NCBI GenBank assembly: GCA_022539475.1
Contig: VCMS01000110.1
Location: 1 to 64,000, forward strand
DNA: 64,000 nt
Origin: Gracilaria domingensis
Taxonomy: Eukaryota; Rhodophyta; Florideophyceae; Gracilariales; Gracilariaceae
Reading direction: 5' to 3'
How positions within the stretch are numbered: position 1 is the first letter of the stretch; the number at the start of each line of letters is the position of its first letter. Shown here piece by piece: positions 52,445 to 62,162 of the stretch. The notes beneath the pieces are model-generated. The model made no database searches. It saw nothing but the letters and a program-made list of their open reading frames with translations, and was not told the origin of the DNA. The translations under genes and the position numbers were made by a program.

Positions 52445-54220
52445 TTACGTGGAATCCCTTTCGACATTCGCGGCACGAATACGTGGTGTACTTTCCACCT
52501 TGTGTAGATCAAGAGTACAAAGAAGGCACAGAAAGCTCTTTCGACCCTCCGCCTCGAGCAAATCGTGAGCTTGTATCGCACCGGTCATGCTGGGAGCCGT
52601 TTGATTTTGGGTGCTGTGAGAACGAGGTCTGGCTACCACCTTCTGCTGCTTGTAATCGACATGTTCAGCTACAAGCTGCTCTATTATGCGATGTTTCACA
52701 TCAATGATTGATTCACCTTCTTTTGAAATTGCGTTCAGCAGGGCGTGAGCATTTATAATGCTGGCATCGAGCACAAAAGTAAGCAGGCTCATTGCAACTC
52801 TTCTCTCCTTCCGCAACGTGGCTGATGTGGATCTCAGTTGATCAAAGCGGTCAACTCCATTCATGAAAAGGTTACATGCGACTATCACAGAAGGAACGTG
52901 AAATGTCGTACGACTCATTGCCTCGTCACTAGTCCCCCTTTCTAATGAAGCCAAGCCGTGCACATAATTTATGGCATGATGATCAGGACTATGAATGCGT
53001 TCTGAAATTGTAGCCGCTAAGTAGTTCGTGTAAAACGTTACTACCGCACGGTCCTTGAAGACGATGAATCCAGCATTCTTCGCAACACGGGGAGGAGCGT
53101 CTTGTACATCAATTCTTTCAAACACTTGGACGAGGCACCAGCTACCTTTACTAGCGTTCTTGATATTTGCAATGGCCTCTTTCAGTGCCTGACGATTCAC
53201 CCCATCAACGTTGTTGAAACGGACGGTGCCGAGAACTCTACACTCGCCCTCAGAAATACTCTCGAGTTGACGCGCGAGAACATGACTAGTGTAGAAGTTA
53301 TCCATTACAATCAACCTCCCAGTCACTGGCGTAGAATGCAAGTGAGTCTGATGTGCAGCTGTGTGCACCAGAGAGCAGATGGCGAAGATTTGGCTACGAG
53401 GCTCCCATCTATCTTTTGCTGCACTGCGCCACGGAGAGTTCGAAACACGTTTGTATATCTCTGGACCGGGCTTTGTCCGGAATGATTTCCGGACCCATTG
53501 TCTTGAAGACTGTGCAAATATGCGTGCTACCATCCGACGAATCTGTAAGAACGAATTCCAAACTTGACAGGTTTAGACTTCATGTTTGAGCGAGCACGCG
53601 TTCGGCCTTTACACCTCACAGTGTTCTCATCGAGTGTGCTCACTCCAACTGGAACATCTAGTGTAGCGGCGTTTCTGAAATAGTGCTCCAGCAATTGCCT
53701 GCTATGCCATAATGAATCTGAGAGAGCGACATCATGATCGTACGCGGGATACATTCGTAAAACTGCACGATTGGACGAAAACGATTCACTTCCCATTACT
53801 TTCTTGAAGAAGGTAGTTCCGAGCAGCTCGGAAGAGCACCAGTAGTCCTTGAGTCTACTCAAACGATGCACCGACGTTGCAAGTTCCAGCCCAAAATAGG
53901 CCATTAGCTCGTACATTTGAAGCGGTTTAGTTCTCTTACCGCGCTTCATTAGCTCAGCGCTCGTCCACAATCGAAGGCAATTTAAGAACGATATGTTCAG
54001 AAATAAAAGAAACAATCCAAGCTCTTTCTTGTGCGCATACGATCTTCTAATAAGCGTCTCTTTGGCTAAGTACAAGCTGCTGCGTTTCCGCCACTCCGCG
54101 CAACATGGAACTTGTTCATATACTTCTCGTTCTTCCGCAGCTCGAAGAGCTGTAACAAGAAATTTTTTGCGGTCAAATGAATCCCAGAATAACTGCCCAA
54201 AAGTTTCAAAGTTATACTCC
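52445..54220 (-). pseudogene. piggyBac (PGBD-like) transposase, frameshifted
   Basis: Read from about 54220: N-terminal segment (FDRKKFLVTALRAAEE, RTKPLQMYELMAYFGLEL), then the first catalytic region DENTVRCKGRTRARSN and KPVKFGIRSYRF. The frame is lost at about 53530. A second frame (53533-52445) continues with the second catalytic motif VMDNFYTSHVLA, and later FMNGVDRFDQLRS with the third acidic residue, and NAHALLNA. The order matches the DDE_Tnp_1_7 domain. At least two frameshifts lie between the first and second motif. A C-terminal Cys-rich finger is only hinted at (FLCLLCTLDL). Confidence 0.88.
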
Positions 54221-54849
54221 TAGTCGTCACAAGTTGCTGTCGGTTCGCTTCGCGCGCTAAAAATGTTTGACGATACTACGTCCTCCCCCATGCTGGGTTT
54301 GTCACTAGCTTCAATTCAGTGAACGAGAGTAATACTGTTTCGTAGTCACAAAAAAGAAATGCAGAGCGTAGTAAGTAATGGGATGGGTGATTGAAAAACT
54401 GGTGTGTAGAATGCGGACAGGCGTACCGACATAGTTACAGACTACATGATCAGTCTGTCTGGCGGTTTCATGGTCGGTTTCGCGATCAGTCTGGGTCTTC
54501 TGTTTGGTCTTGAAAGCCGCCATCATTCCCAAAATCACAAGTGCCGATTGAGATCGTGATCCTCAGAGAAGCACCGGCTGAAATTCGGATGTGCAAAGTA
54601 CCCACGATGTTGGATAAAGGATTTCTATTGGAGGAAGGAATGTCCCACAACAGCTTCATTCATTGGTTGTATGTAGAAAGGACTGATTAGGAACCAATTG
54701 GATGGGTTGTGCTTAATGCTATTGAGATAGACTTAAGCAAACCAAACAAGTGGCGTCTTTACATCCAACAATCTTCGTTATGGCCCAATAAGAGTGACCG
54801 CTTAAGTGCTATCTCGCTAGACTTCAGCATTCAGTCCCAAAAGGGTTAA

Positions 54850-56461
54850 TCTCCGCCTTACTTACGCCCACTCCTGGAAGTGCGGGAAAAGCATAAATAT
54901 CTAAAAATTTGACACACGTAATTTACAATTTTGTCCTCTTTCAAAAAGCGCAAACATTTCATAAAAAAACAGAATTAAGGTGTAATATCTGTAAGGAAAC
55001 CCTTTGTACAAATTTCTCTTGTAGCTTAAGGGCACACATTTCTCTTTCGTTAGGGATATATAGTATCTAAAACATCTGAATTACAGTACAAGTTGATGAC
55101 ATCATTCTTCTCACTAACACGTCGTGCATCACATCATGAGGTGTGTTATGTTGGGTTTGATAACTGTTGTCAACTTTGTTTGAACACGGAAGTAGAACTA
55201 TATTTCGGTTCAAACTTGAACTGAAGCTAGAATATGTCTATGAAACTGTTTTGTATGTATAAGCTAATAAATTTAAAGTGCTGAGTAAAATATATTTAAA
55301 GTCTCACCCCGTTAAGTTTGCAAGAAAAGGGCAATGTTTTCAGTTTTGTAACTCTTGAGCTTTCCATTTGGTTTATCTAAGGACCTAAAATTGTTGAGCT
55401 CATGAAAGAACTTCATCAAATTAACAGGTAAGTGAGGTATCTAAGACTGCCTCCACTTTTAACCCAGAAGCTCGGGTGCGAAAACATTGATGTTACCCAA
55501 CTTGTCGACACAACCTAACACGATAACTTTGATGTAATCTTGTGATAACTTTGTAGTTATCAATAAAATAAAACTTAAGGGATTGTCTAAGTCAATGTCC
55601 TTTTGGACATCTACTATATTGTGCACATTTTTGTATCTCGAAACGTCACTGAATTGTTGTAAATTACATTTTCACACTGTTTCTATGCGAAATATATGTT
55701 AGCGCTTAATTTACTTTTACTAAAACGCAGACGTCTTATTTTCAACTTCCACCAGTTTCTTCATTTCCGGAATTTCCTCGCTGGTCATAAGCTTCACTGA
55801 CTCACCCTTTGTGCCTTCTCTTATGCCTCACTTCTCCATTCACCCTGCTGCCCTGTTTATTTCAATGCCTCTACAGTGATAAGCCCTCGCTGTTTCCGTG
55901 TCTAATCCGGCCTTGCTGTCCGTCCTGGGACGAGAGCAGGCCATGATTTCTGTGTCCCATCTGCACTCACAAGCGTCCATGTCTCAACGTAATTTTTTCC
56001 CCGCACATATTCTGGCCACGAGCACGACTTTGTTGTTGAAACGGCCACGCAATTCCAAATTCGCTACCGAGGCTAGTTCCGGTGTAGCCGCCGCCGCAAC
56101 TGCCGCCAAGTGCTCCATCCCGCAAAGATTGCTCCCCAGATACGGACCATCTTCTGCACGACATCGTTGGCGTTGCCACTACGAGGCTCCTGCAGCTATG
56201 AGTTGACAACAATTCGCGCCGGGGTTGTTTGCAATGAGGATGGATAGGAATGTGTCCTCGCAGGTTGCTTCGAATTTCGCGGGAAGGGACACGTAGTAAA
56301 CAAGGCAAACAGGAATGTCACATTCATATGCGCTCATTACAAAGCAGCTCTACTTGAAGTCAAGAATAGCTCTGGAGGGGAGGGTGTAAATGCGCCACTC
56401 AAAAAGAGACATCAGGTGGAAGTCAAAATGAACGCGACGAGATGGCAACGGGGGAAGGTAA
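54850..56461. other. Spacer, no supported gene
   Basis: AT-rich to about 55740, then mixed. Nothing recognised; the short frame at 55898-56206 is not convincing. Confidence 0.45.
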
Positions 56462-57445
56462 ATGCATGCACAGGGACCGCAACCGCAAGCTAAAGGCCGT
56501 ATTGCGTGGGACAGAGAAGAGACGATGGCCCTAGTCCGCGCTGCTGCCACAGCGTCCACCGATCTATCAATTGGGTCGGGGATGTCTGCAGCGGAGCATG
56601 GTCCCCGCATACGTGCCATATTCATCAAAGACAAAGCTAGGCCAAGAGATGCTTATCGCTTGCTGAAGACTGGTTGCAGTCTAGACAGCCGCAGGTGGTA
56701 TGAGCGCTCATCAGACGGCTGCCGTAAGACCTGCGACAAGATTAGAGCTGAGTGTACACGATACAAATCTTGTTATGACAGAGTTATCAGCATGACGCTA
56801 GCTGGGAATCCTGGAGATGAAGAATTTCTTCGATGCCCAGATCTTTTATACAGTGATGGCAGCCAGTCTGTTTCTCATTTGTATGATTGCGCTAGCAACC
56901 AGCATTACCACATACAAAAGCCTTTCAAGTTCAAGGCCCCGTTCACTTTCCTCAACACTCGGACTACAATGTTGCAAGCGGGGGTAGGTTGAGGAAGCCG
57001 AGAAAAATGGCAATGCGAAATTGAACGTCCGTTGGGAACTAAAGCTTCAAAGATAAAGAAGGAGAAGAGCGGAAAAACGGAGGGCGATGGCGAGGAGGGT
57101 GACGCGCATACTATGAAGAGAATCAAGGAGCTTTTGGAGAACTCTGTGAAAGAAAAGGCAAGCGTCGCGAGGGAGAACATAGCTCTTCAGAGAGAAAAGC
57201 TTGAGTGGGAGATGACGCTGAAAGTACTTGGGGCTGGCTGTTTGGTATCTGAGGAAGAGAAAGCAAAAATACAGCGTCTCATGCGCACCCGTTTACTGCA
57301 TCGCCTGGAGAACGCTGAGGCTGATACTTACACTACAAAGAAGGCAAGAATTGAATATCCTTGTGTGAACATACCAACCGACTTAAGCAACAACAATTCG
57401 GACACTGCGCTCACCCTCCTCCAGCTGAGCTCAGTGTCGAAGTGA
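56462..57445 (+). CDS. Harbinger MYB/SANT-like DNA-binding ORF, one in-frame TGA
   Basis: The second gene of PIF/Harbinger elements, which brings the transposase to DNA and the nucleus. The N-terminus GRIAWDREETMALVRAAATA is the start of a trihelix/SANT domain. Later RRWYERSSDGCRKTCDKIRAE and the Lys/Glu-rich coil (NIALQREKLEWEM) match the usual layout. A conserved-looking ERPLGTKASKIKKEK follows the DNA-binding part. A TGA at 56990 interrupts it; the frame is otherwise continuous to 57445. The tail overlaps the transposase tail by 35 bases, convergently. Confidence 0.75.
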
Positions 57446-58741
57446 AAACTTTGTTCGGAGGATATCGTCGAGTCGTTAAGGTCGGAATCGCCATGTGAGT
57501 TCCAAACTTTCTTATTAACGCCTGTTGTAACTTCTGATGATCTTCCAAACATTCAATTGGATCCAGTAAAGATATCCAAACCGCTACTTGCTCATATCTA
57601 CAGTTAAGGTGAGCAGTAGTATCGTATAAAGTTTCAATGGTTTGCAATTCATTTTGTCCCAATCTGAACTTTGCAGTGCCGCTGTAGGATCGCTCTTCAG
57701 CAATCATGTTGTGCAGAATTGTGCAACACAGCACAATATCATTCAAATCTTTAACTTGAACGAGTCTGGCAGGACGGTCAAGAATTTCGAACTGTCCATA
57801 AAGCGCGGCAAACACGCGCTCAACAGCCTTACGAGCCGAACTATTCCGGGATGTATAGAGCCGGGCCTTGCTCGAGCGAGAGTTTGGATGAGGCTTCACA
57901 AAGATGCGGAACCTAGGATATATGCGGTCAGTGAGGTAGTACGACCAGTCTATTTCTGTGCCAGCAATACAGACAGATGGAGCAACAGGTGGCCACTTCA
58001 CGTTTCTGACATCGTTGAATAAAGAACTGTAGGACATAATATAAATATCATTCTTCGCACCTGGTGAACTAAACATAACGTGCCATATCGGCAGTCTATC
58101 ATCACAAACTACCTCCATACGAAGCATTGGCTTCCCCTTCTTTCCAGTATATTGGCCTTGCCATCCAACAGGACAGTTGGCCCATTCCCATCCGGAGCAA
58201 TCGAACGCCCAGATACAACCAGGAAATCTTAACTGAGCATAAGCAGATTCTATTTGTTTTATCTGTTCCACCGTTGGTCTTGACAAGTATTTTTTCTGCA
58301 ACATTTTACAACAGTTCCACAAAACCTCTTCATTACTTCCAATATAGTTGACTCACGAAGTCTGATATAATAAACAAGATGGTCAGTAGCTACACCTGAG
58401 CTCAACTGAAACAGAGCAGCAGTCATTTTCTGATCTGTTGTAGCCCCTTTTCTGACTGCAGCATCTTCATGCTGTAAGAAGTATTCATCTGTAGAGCAAA
58501 TTGCGGTTCGCAGTTTTTCGTAAGTGGTTTTAGTCACGATATATCTCCTTTCAAATTCTTGTACTGTGAATAGAGGTTGCAAAACTTTTCGCCTACAGAA
58601 GTAGTCGATATCAATTTGTTGTGCTCCTTTGATGTGGTGTATATTACGGTTGCCTTTTCTCTCTTTCATGTATCCACCTATTTTTTCTCGTTTGCTGCAA
58701 GACGTGAGACTTGCAAGCATCAGCATTAAAGCATAATGCAT
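57411..58741 (-). pseudogene. PIF/Harbinger transposase (plant transposon family)
   Basis: Two overlapping frames. 58259-58741 gives the N-terminal part (EFERRYIVTKTTYEKLRTAI, ALFQLSSGVATDHLVYYIRL, ESTILEVMKRFCG). 57411-58322 gives the catalytic part (IWAFDCSGWEWANCPVGWQG, GAKNDIYIMSYS, YYLTDRIYPRF, RKAVERVFAALYGQFEIL, CTILHNM). A one-base frameshift near 58290 joins them. It matches the Plant_tran (PF04827) arrangement, and the acidic residues sit in the expected places. Confidence 0.88.
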
Positions 58742-58975
58742 ATCTTTACTGTCACTTGATGATGAAGATGTGGATGACGTGGTATGTCAGTTCCAAAGCT
58801 TTGGAATTTGTGGTGCTCGGTAACGGGGACTATGGTAGTTAGGATTTGGGACGATCTGCTATTCAGGCAGTTTCGGCTAGACTATCCTGCGGTGAAGGGA
58901 AGCTTTGGACGACCAATCACGTACCTACAAATGGCAGAAATTTTTTGGGATTTGGGCGGACGGGTAGGGACGCCC

Positions 58976-59638
58976 TTAGAGCCTTTCCAAATAAAGACAG
59001 ACAAAACGTACCGTGGACACGGAGCGTTTCTCGATTTGTCCACAATCTTTCCATAAAAACATTGGACATTTTCTAGAAATGTGGAAACCTTTGAAGACAT
59101 TTTGGGACACAAAACGCATGCATTTGGCACCAAAATACAAATCCTACGCATACAAAAAAGTCCTGTTCCAACATCCGTTTTCCACTGATCGTCACCGATC
59201 CACCGCCTTTCCACTTTGCTTCCACAACTACAAAGAACTACAATCTTCATTTAACAAGATGTCCGACAATGTTTTTACTGCTTAAGAAAACGCTATAGCA
59301 ACCTTAATACTTGCCATGGACCGTAAAAAAATACTGTCCATAAATTACGCCAAAAATAATTTATCGACTGATTTAACACAATACAGTGCAGCTTGTCACC
59401 CGAACGATATTCATGAGGGTGTTTTTGTTCCTCCATAGCCTTTCAATGCACCTCTTCAACCCAAATATGTACTTGAACATGTCTGGGCTTCTCTGCAGCT
59501 CTCTACTGCGGCACCAAATACTATTTTCTATTATCAAAATGTTGCAACTGCATTAATTACTGCAGAAGTCAAATAGGCAATTCAACCTGTCCCATACAAG
59601 ATTATGACCATGACACTGTTCTGATCTTGCTTTAGAAT
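58976..59638. other. Spacer right of the Harbinger end
   Basis: Begins with the TTA duplication. No gene recognised; the frame at 59013-59285 has no known domain. Confidence 0.45.
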
Positions 59639-59947
59639 ATGGAAGCTGCTAGATACGGTTCTCGTGAACATCAACGAAAGACAGTTAAGGAAGTTTTTTC
59701 TACAGCAATGAAAATTGCAAAAGAAGGAAACTGCATTGTACGGTCGTTCTAGACCTTGCAGAAAAAGTTTGTGGGGCTTGGCAATTACTATACAGCCTAC
59801 ATACAAAAGCTTTCACAATCTGGCCGTGATGAAGACCATGAAATCTATTATAGTAAATCGCCTTTCTTTGAGGAACTGCATGAACTCGAATCAGGAAAGG
59901 CACGCCATGAGCTGCCTGCAATGTGTAATACAGACGAAGAAATTTAA
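59639..59947 (+). pseudogene. Second Harbinger MYB-like ORF, decayed
   Basis: ATG at 59639 (MEAARYGSREHQRKTVKEVF), an in-frame TAG at about 59747, then KKFVGLGNYYTAYIQKLSQS and KSPFFEELHELESG, which resembles the middle of Harbinger DNA-binding ORFs. Frames decay further to about 60120. It faces the transposase fragment on the minus strand, the normal convergent layout. Confidence 0.55.
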
Positions 59948-60125
59948 GATGCCTCATTGAGCAGCATCTGTTAGCAATCTTAGACGTCTGGGAAAGAGTT
60001 CCTTGAAAAGTATTCTACTGAGCAATCAGAGGGCCATAGTCAAATTATCATGGAAATGAGAAAAGCTCGAAGATGCGTCTGCTGCTCGAAAAATTTCTTG
60101 ACAAGATGTAAGAATGTGGAAATCT

Positions 60126-60985
60126 TCACTCTTTACTGAGAATATAGTAAAGAAGTGCATCACGTTGTTTACGGCGTTGTACTTTTTCTCCTGTTACTTC
60201 ATCTCTGTTGCTCTCAATATCGTCTGGCAGTTCTGTGTCGTACTGTTCAGTGTCAGATAGTGACATATTATGCAAGATTATGCAAGCCATAAGCATAATA
60301 GCAATTGTGTCTTCGTGCTGCAAATTGATACCTGTGCGAAGAATGGGGAATCGATTTTTGAATATCCCGAATGCACACTCAATTGGCTTTCGAGTTGTCG
60401 ATGCAAGTTTATCGCACACACGCAGTAGCGGATTCGCTTTCATTTCCGCTTCAGAGCTTGATTTCATCCTGTGTACTTGTAGCGTAAAGGCGCAGTCTCC
60501 CATAAGGTAAGGTCTCACATGTATGCCCCCAAACCGAAAGATCCTTCACAACCGACTCTCCCAACCATTTTCCACTCTCAATGTTGCGCTTCAGCACTGA
60601 CCGTCCATATATTGTACTGTCTCCCAACACGCCCGGTAGCCCCACGTCCGCATATATTACTCTTCTCGCGGCATCGCAAACCGCAAATATTATGAAACTT
60701 GTAAATTCTTTGTAAAAACGGTACTCATAGTACTGGTCTTCCGGGCATGCGAGCCATCGAATGTGTGTGCCGTCAATCACACCGACGCAATAAGGTAAGC
60801 CCGCCAACCGTTTAAATCCAGCCATTACTTCGGTAAGTTCTTGTTCGTTTGTCGGAAACTTCACTTTTTCGTTGAATGTCCTGCATATCGTAGTGGATAC
60901 ACTCCAAATACAGCCATTGACTATGCTGCGAGTAGTGCAGTGAGAGGAACCGCCCACACGGGTGCATAGTATTAGTTTATTTAGT
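60126..60985 (-). pseudogene. Second Harbinger transposase, truncated by a retroelement
   Basis: The minus strand starts open at 60985, with no ATG and no N-terminal domain. It shows the first catalytic Asp (YCVGVIDGTHIRWLA), the GDSTIYGRSVL segment, a frameshift near 60490, then PYLMGDCAFTLQ and RKPIECAFGIFKNRFPIL with the second Asp and the Glu, and LMACIILHNM. This is a different branch from the 57411 copy. Sequence beyond 60985 switches to LTR-like DNA, so the N-terminus was removed by that insertion. Confidence 0.85.
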
Positions 60986-61359
60986 TAGTCTGCACAGGGT
61001 GCACCTCGGGGTCCCACACGTGTAGGGTTGTGACAGTTGTCGTGTCGCCCTTCGGGACCCCCCTTATAGGTAGATAGTTTATTATTTTCGACACATGGCT
61101 TGTGCCCGTGGGAGGTGCACTGAAGCATCTCCCGCCGGGCAGAGCTCATCGTGGTAAACCTCAAGCACCCTCTAGCCGATTCTTCCATCCTCTAGTTTCC
61201 CACAAGGGTTATCCTTCGGTCACTACCCGTGCTGCGCGCCTATCTTGCGCCTCGTTGTTAGCGTCCGTTGAGTGCTCCTTCGTCCCCGCTTGGGTGTTGT
61301 GCAATTTGTTCCTTTATCAGGGCATAGTACGTTGTCACGGCCTGTGGCTGTACTGAAAC
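60986..61359 (+). repeat. LTR-like leader of a third retroelement
   Basis: Starts where the Harbinger coding sequence breaks, with TGCACAGGGTGCACC blocks. It has short hairpin motifs like the other LTRs. It is followed at 61360 by a primer-binding site nearly identical to the chromodomain gypsy's. The other LTR lies outside the window, so borders are estimates. Confidence 0.55.
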
Positions 61360-61381
61360 TGGTCTCTCGACCTAGAATAAC
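61360..61381 (+). other. Primer-binding site of third retroelement
   Basis: TGGTCTCTCGACCTAGAATA differs from 15097-15116 at a few positions, so both elements probably use the same tRNA. Downstream lie three repeats of CCCTCTCGGG type, at 61381, 61410 and 61450. Confidence 0.65.
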
Positions 61382-61591
61382 CCTCTCGGGTTTTTTATTG
61401 TTAATTAGACCCTCACGGGATTCGCCTCGTCGCTTTCGAATCATTTCTTCCCTCTCGGGCCTTTCCGACCCGTCGCAGATCGTTTGGTTTCACCGCGCCG
61501 TCTCATTTTCCCTCTAGGTTTCTATCGAACTTGCCCGCATTTGGGTTCATTTTGTCGCAAGCCGGACGAAAATTCCTTTCCGCCTACCGTT

Positions 61592-61798
61592 ATGGCCACC
61601 CCTGTCGATACCTAGCTGCAGGAAGCATCTCGCGTGAGATTAAGTCGTTTGCTTTTGAGTGACTCAGATGAAGAGCAGTCAGTTTTGACATTACGCAAGT
61701 GCAGTCACTTTGCTGAGCATGTGGTTAGGAAATCAATTAGTTGCACTACACGCACTGGCAATCAATACCAGTGCGCGGTACATCTCTGCAAGTAAAGT
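61592..61798 (+). pseudogene. Possible gag N-terminus, early stop
   Basis: ATG at 61592 opens MATPVDT, then a TAG, then 60 in-frame codons of protein-like sequence (LQEASRVRLSRLLLSDSDEE) to a stop at about 61798. Its position after the leader and primer site fits a decayed gag start. Confidence 0.35.
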
Positions 61799-62162
61799 AT
61801 ATCTATCACTGCGCGTGTTGTTTCCTCTCCGAGGAGCGACACACTGCAGTTTTTGGGTTTTGAAGTCTTTTCTTTTTCAAGAAAACGCTTCACCGCGAGC
61901 GAAGAGACGCTTGCCCCCAGCTGGCTACAGTACAACCCCCTTCGTTCTTTTACTCCCACGCCTTTGCTACACTTTGATTGTGCAAAGTGTGAGTGTGGGA
62001 ATGCAACGTGCTCCGTTCAAAACGACAATCCGGATTCTTGGACGCTGCGCGTTGGTATCATTCGTTTGTTTTCAAGACGTATAGCTGGAAAGCAGTATAG
62101 CATCATCGACTCGGGCTCAGATTGTTGCACGTTACGATCGTCTTAATCGATCCGCAAACATC

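Larger units (their letters stand above)
51507..54845 (-). mobile_element. piggyBac-type DNA transposon
   Basis: 3339 bp. Perfect 16-bp terminal inverted repeats CCCTTTTGGGACTGAA at 51507-51522 and, inverted, at 54830-54845 are flanked on both sides by TTAA (51503-51506 and 54846-54849), the invariant piggyBac target. Ends beginning CCC are usual for this superfamily. Inside is a broken piggyBac transposase on the minus strand. It sits within the larger Harbinger-bounded segment. Confidence 0.93.
48062..58975. mobile_element. Putative 10.9-kb PIF/Harbinger element
   Basis: The left end GGGCGTCCCCACCTGTCTGC and the right end, read inward, GGGCGTCCCTACCCGTCCGC form an inverted repeat over 29 bases with four mismatches. 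Both are flanked by TTA (48059-48061 and 58976-58978), a TWA target duplication typical of PIF/Harbinger. A MYB-like ORF and a Harbinger transposase lie inside, near the right end. The interior also holds a foldback structure, palindromes, a tandem repeat and a whole piggyBac element, so the original element was much shorter. The alternative is two separate ends of the same family. Confidence 0.65.
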
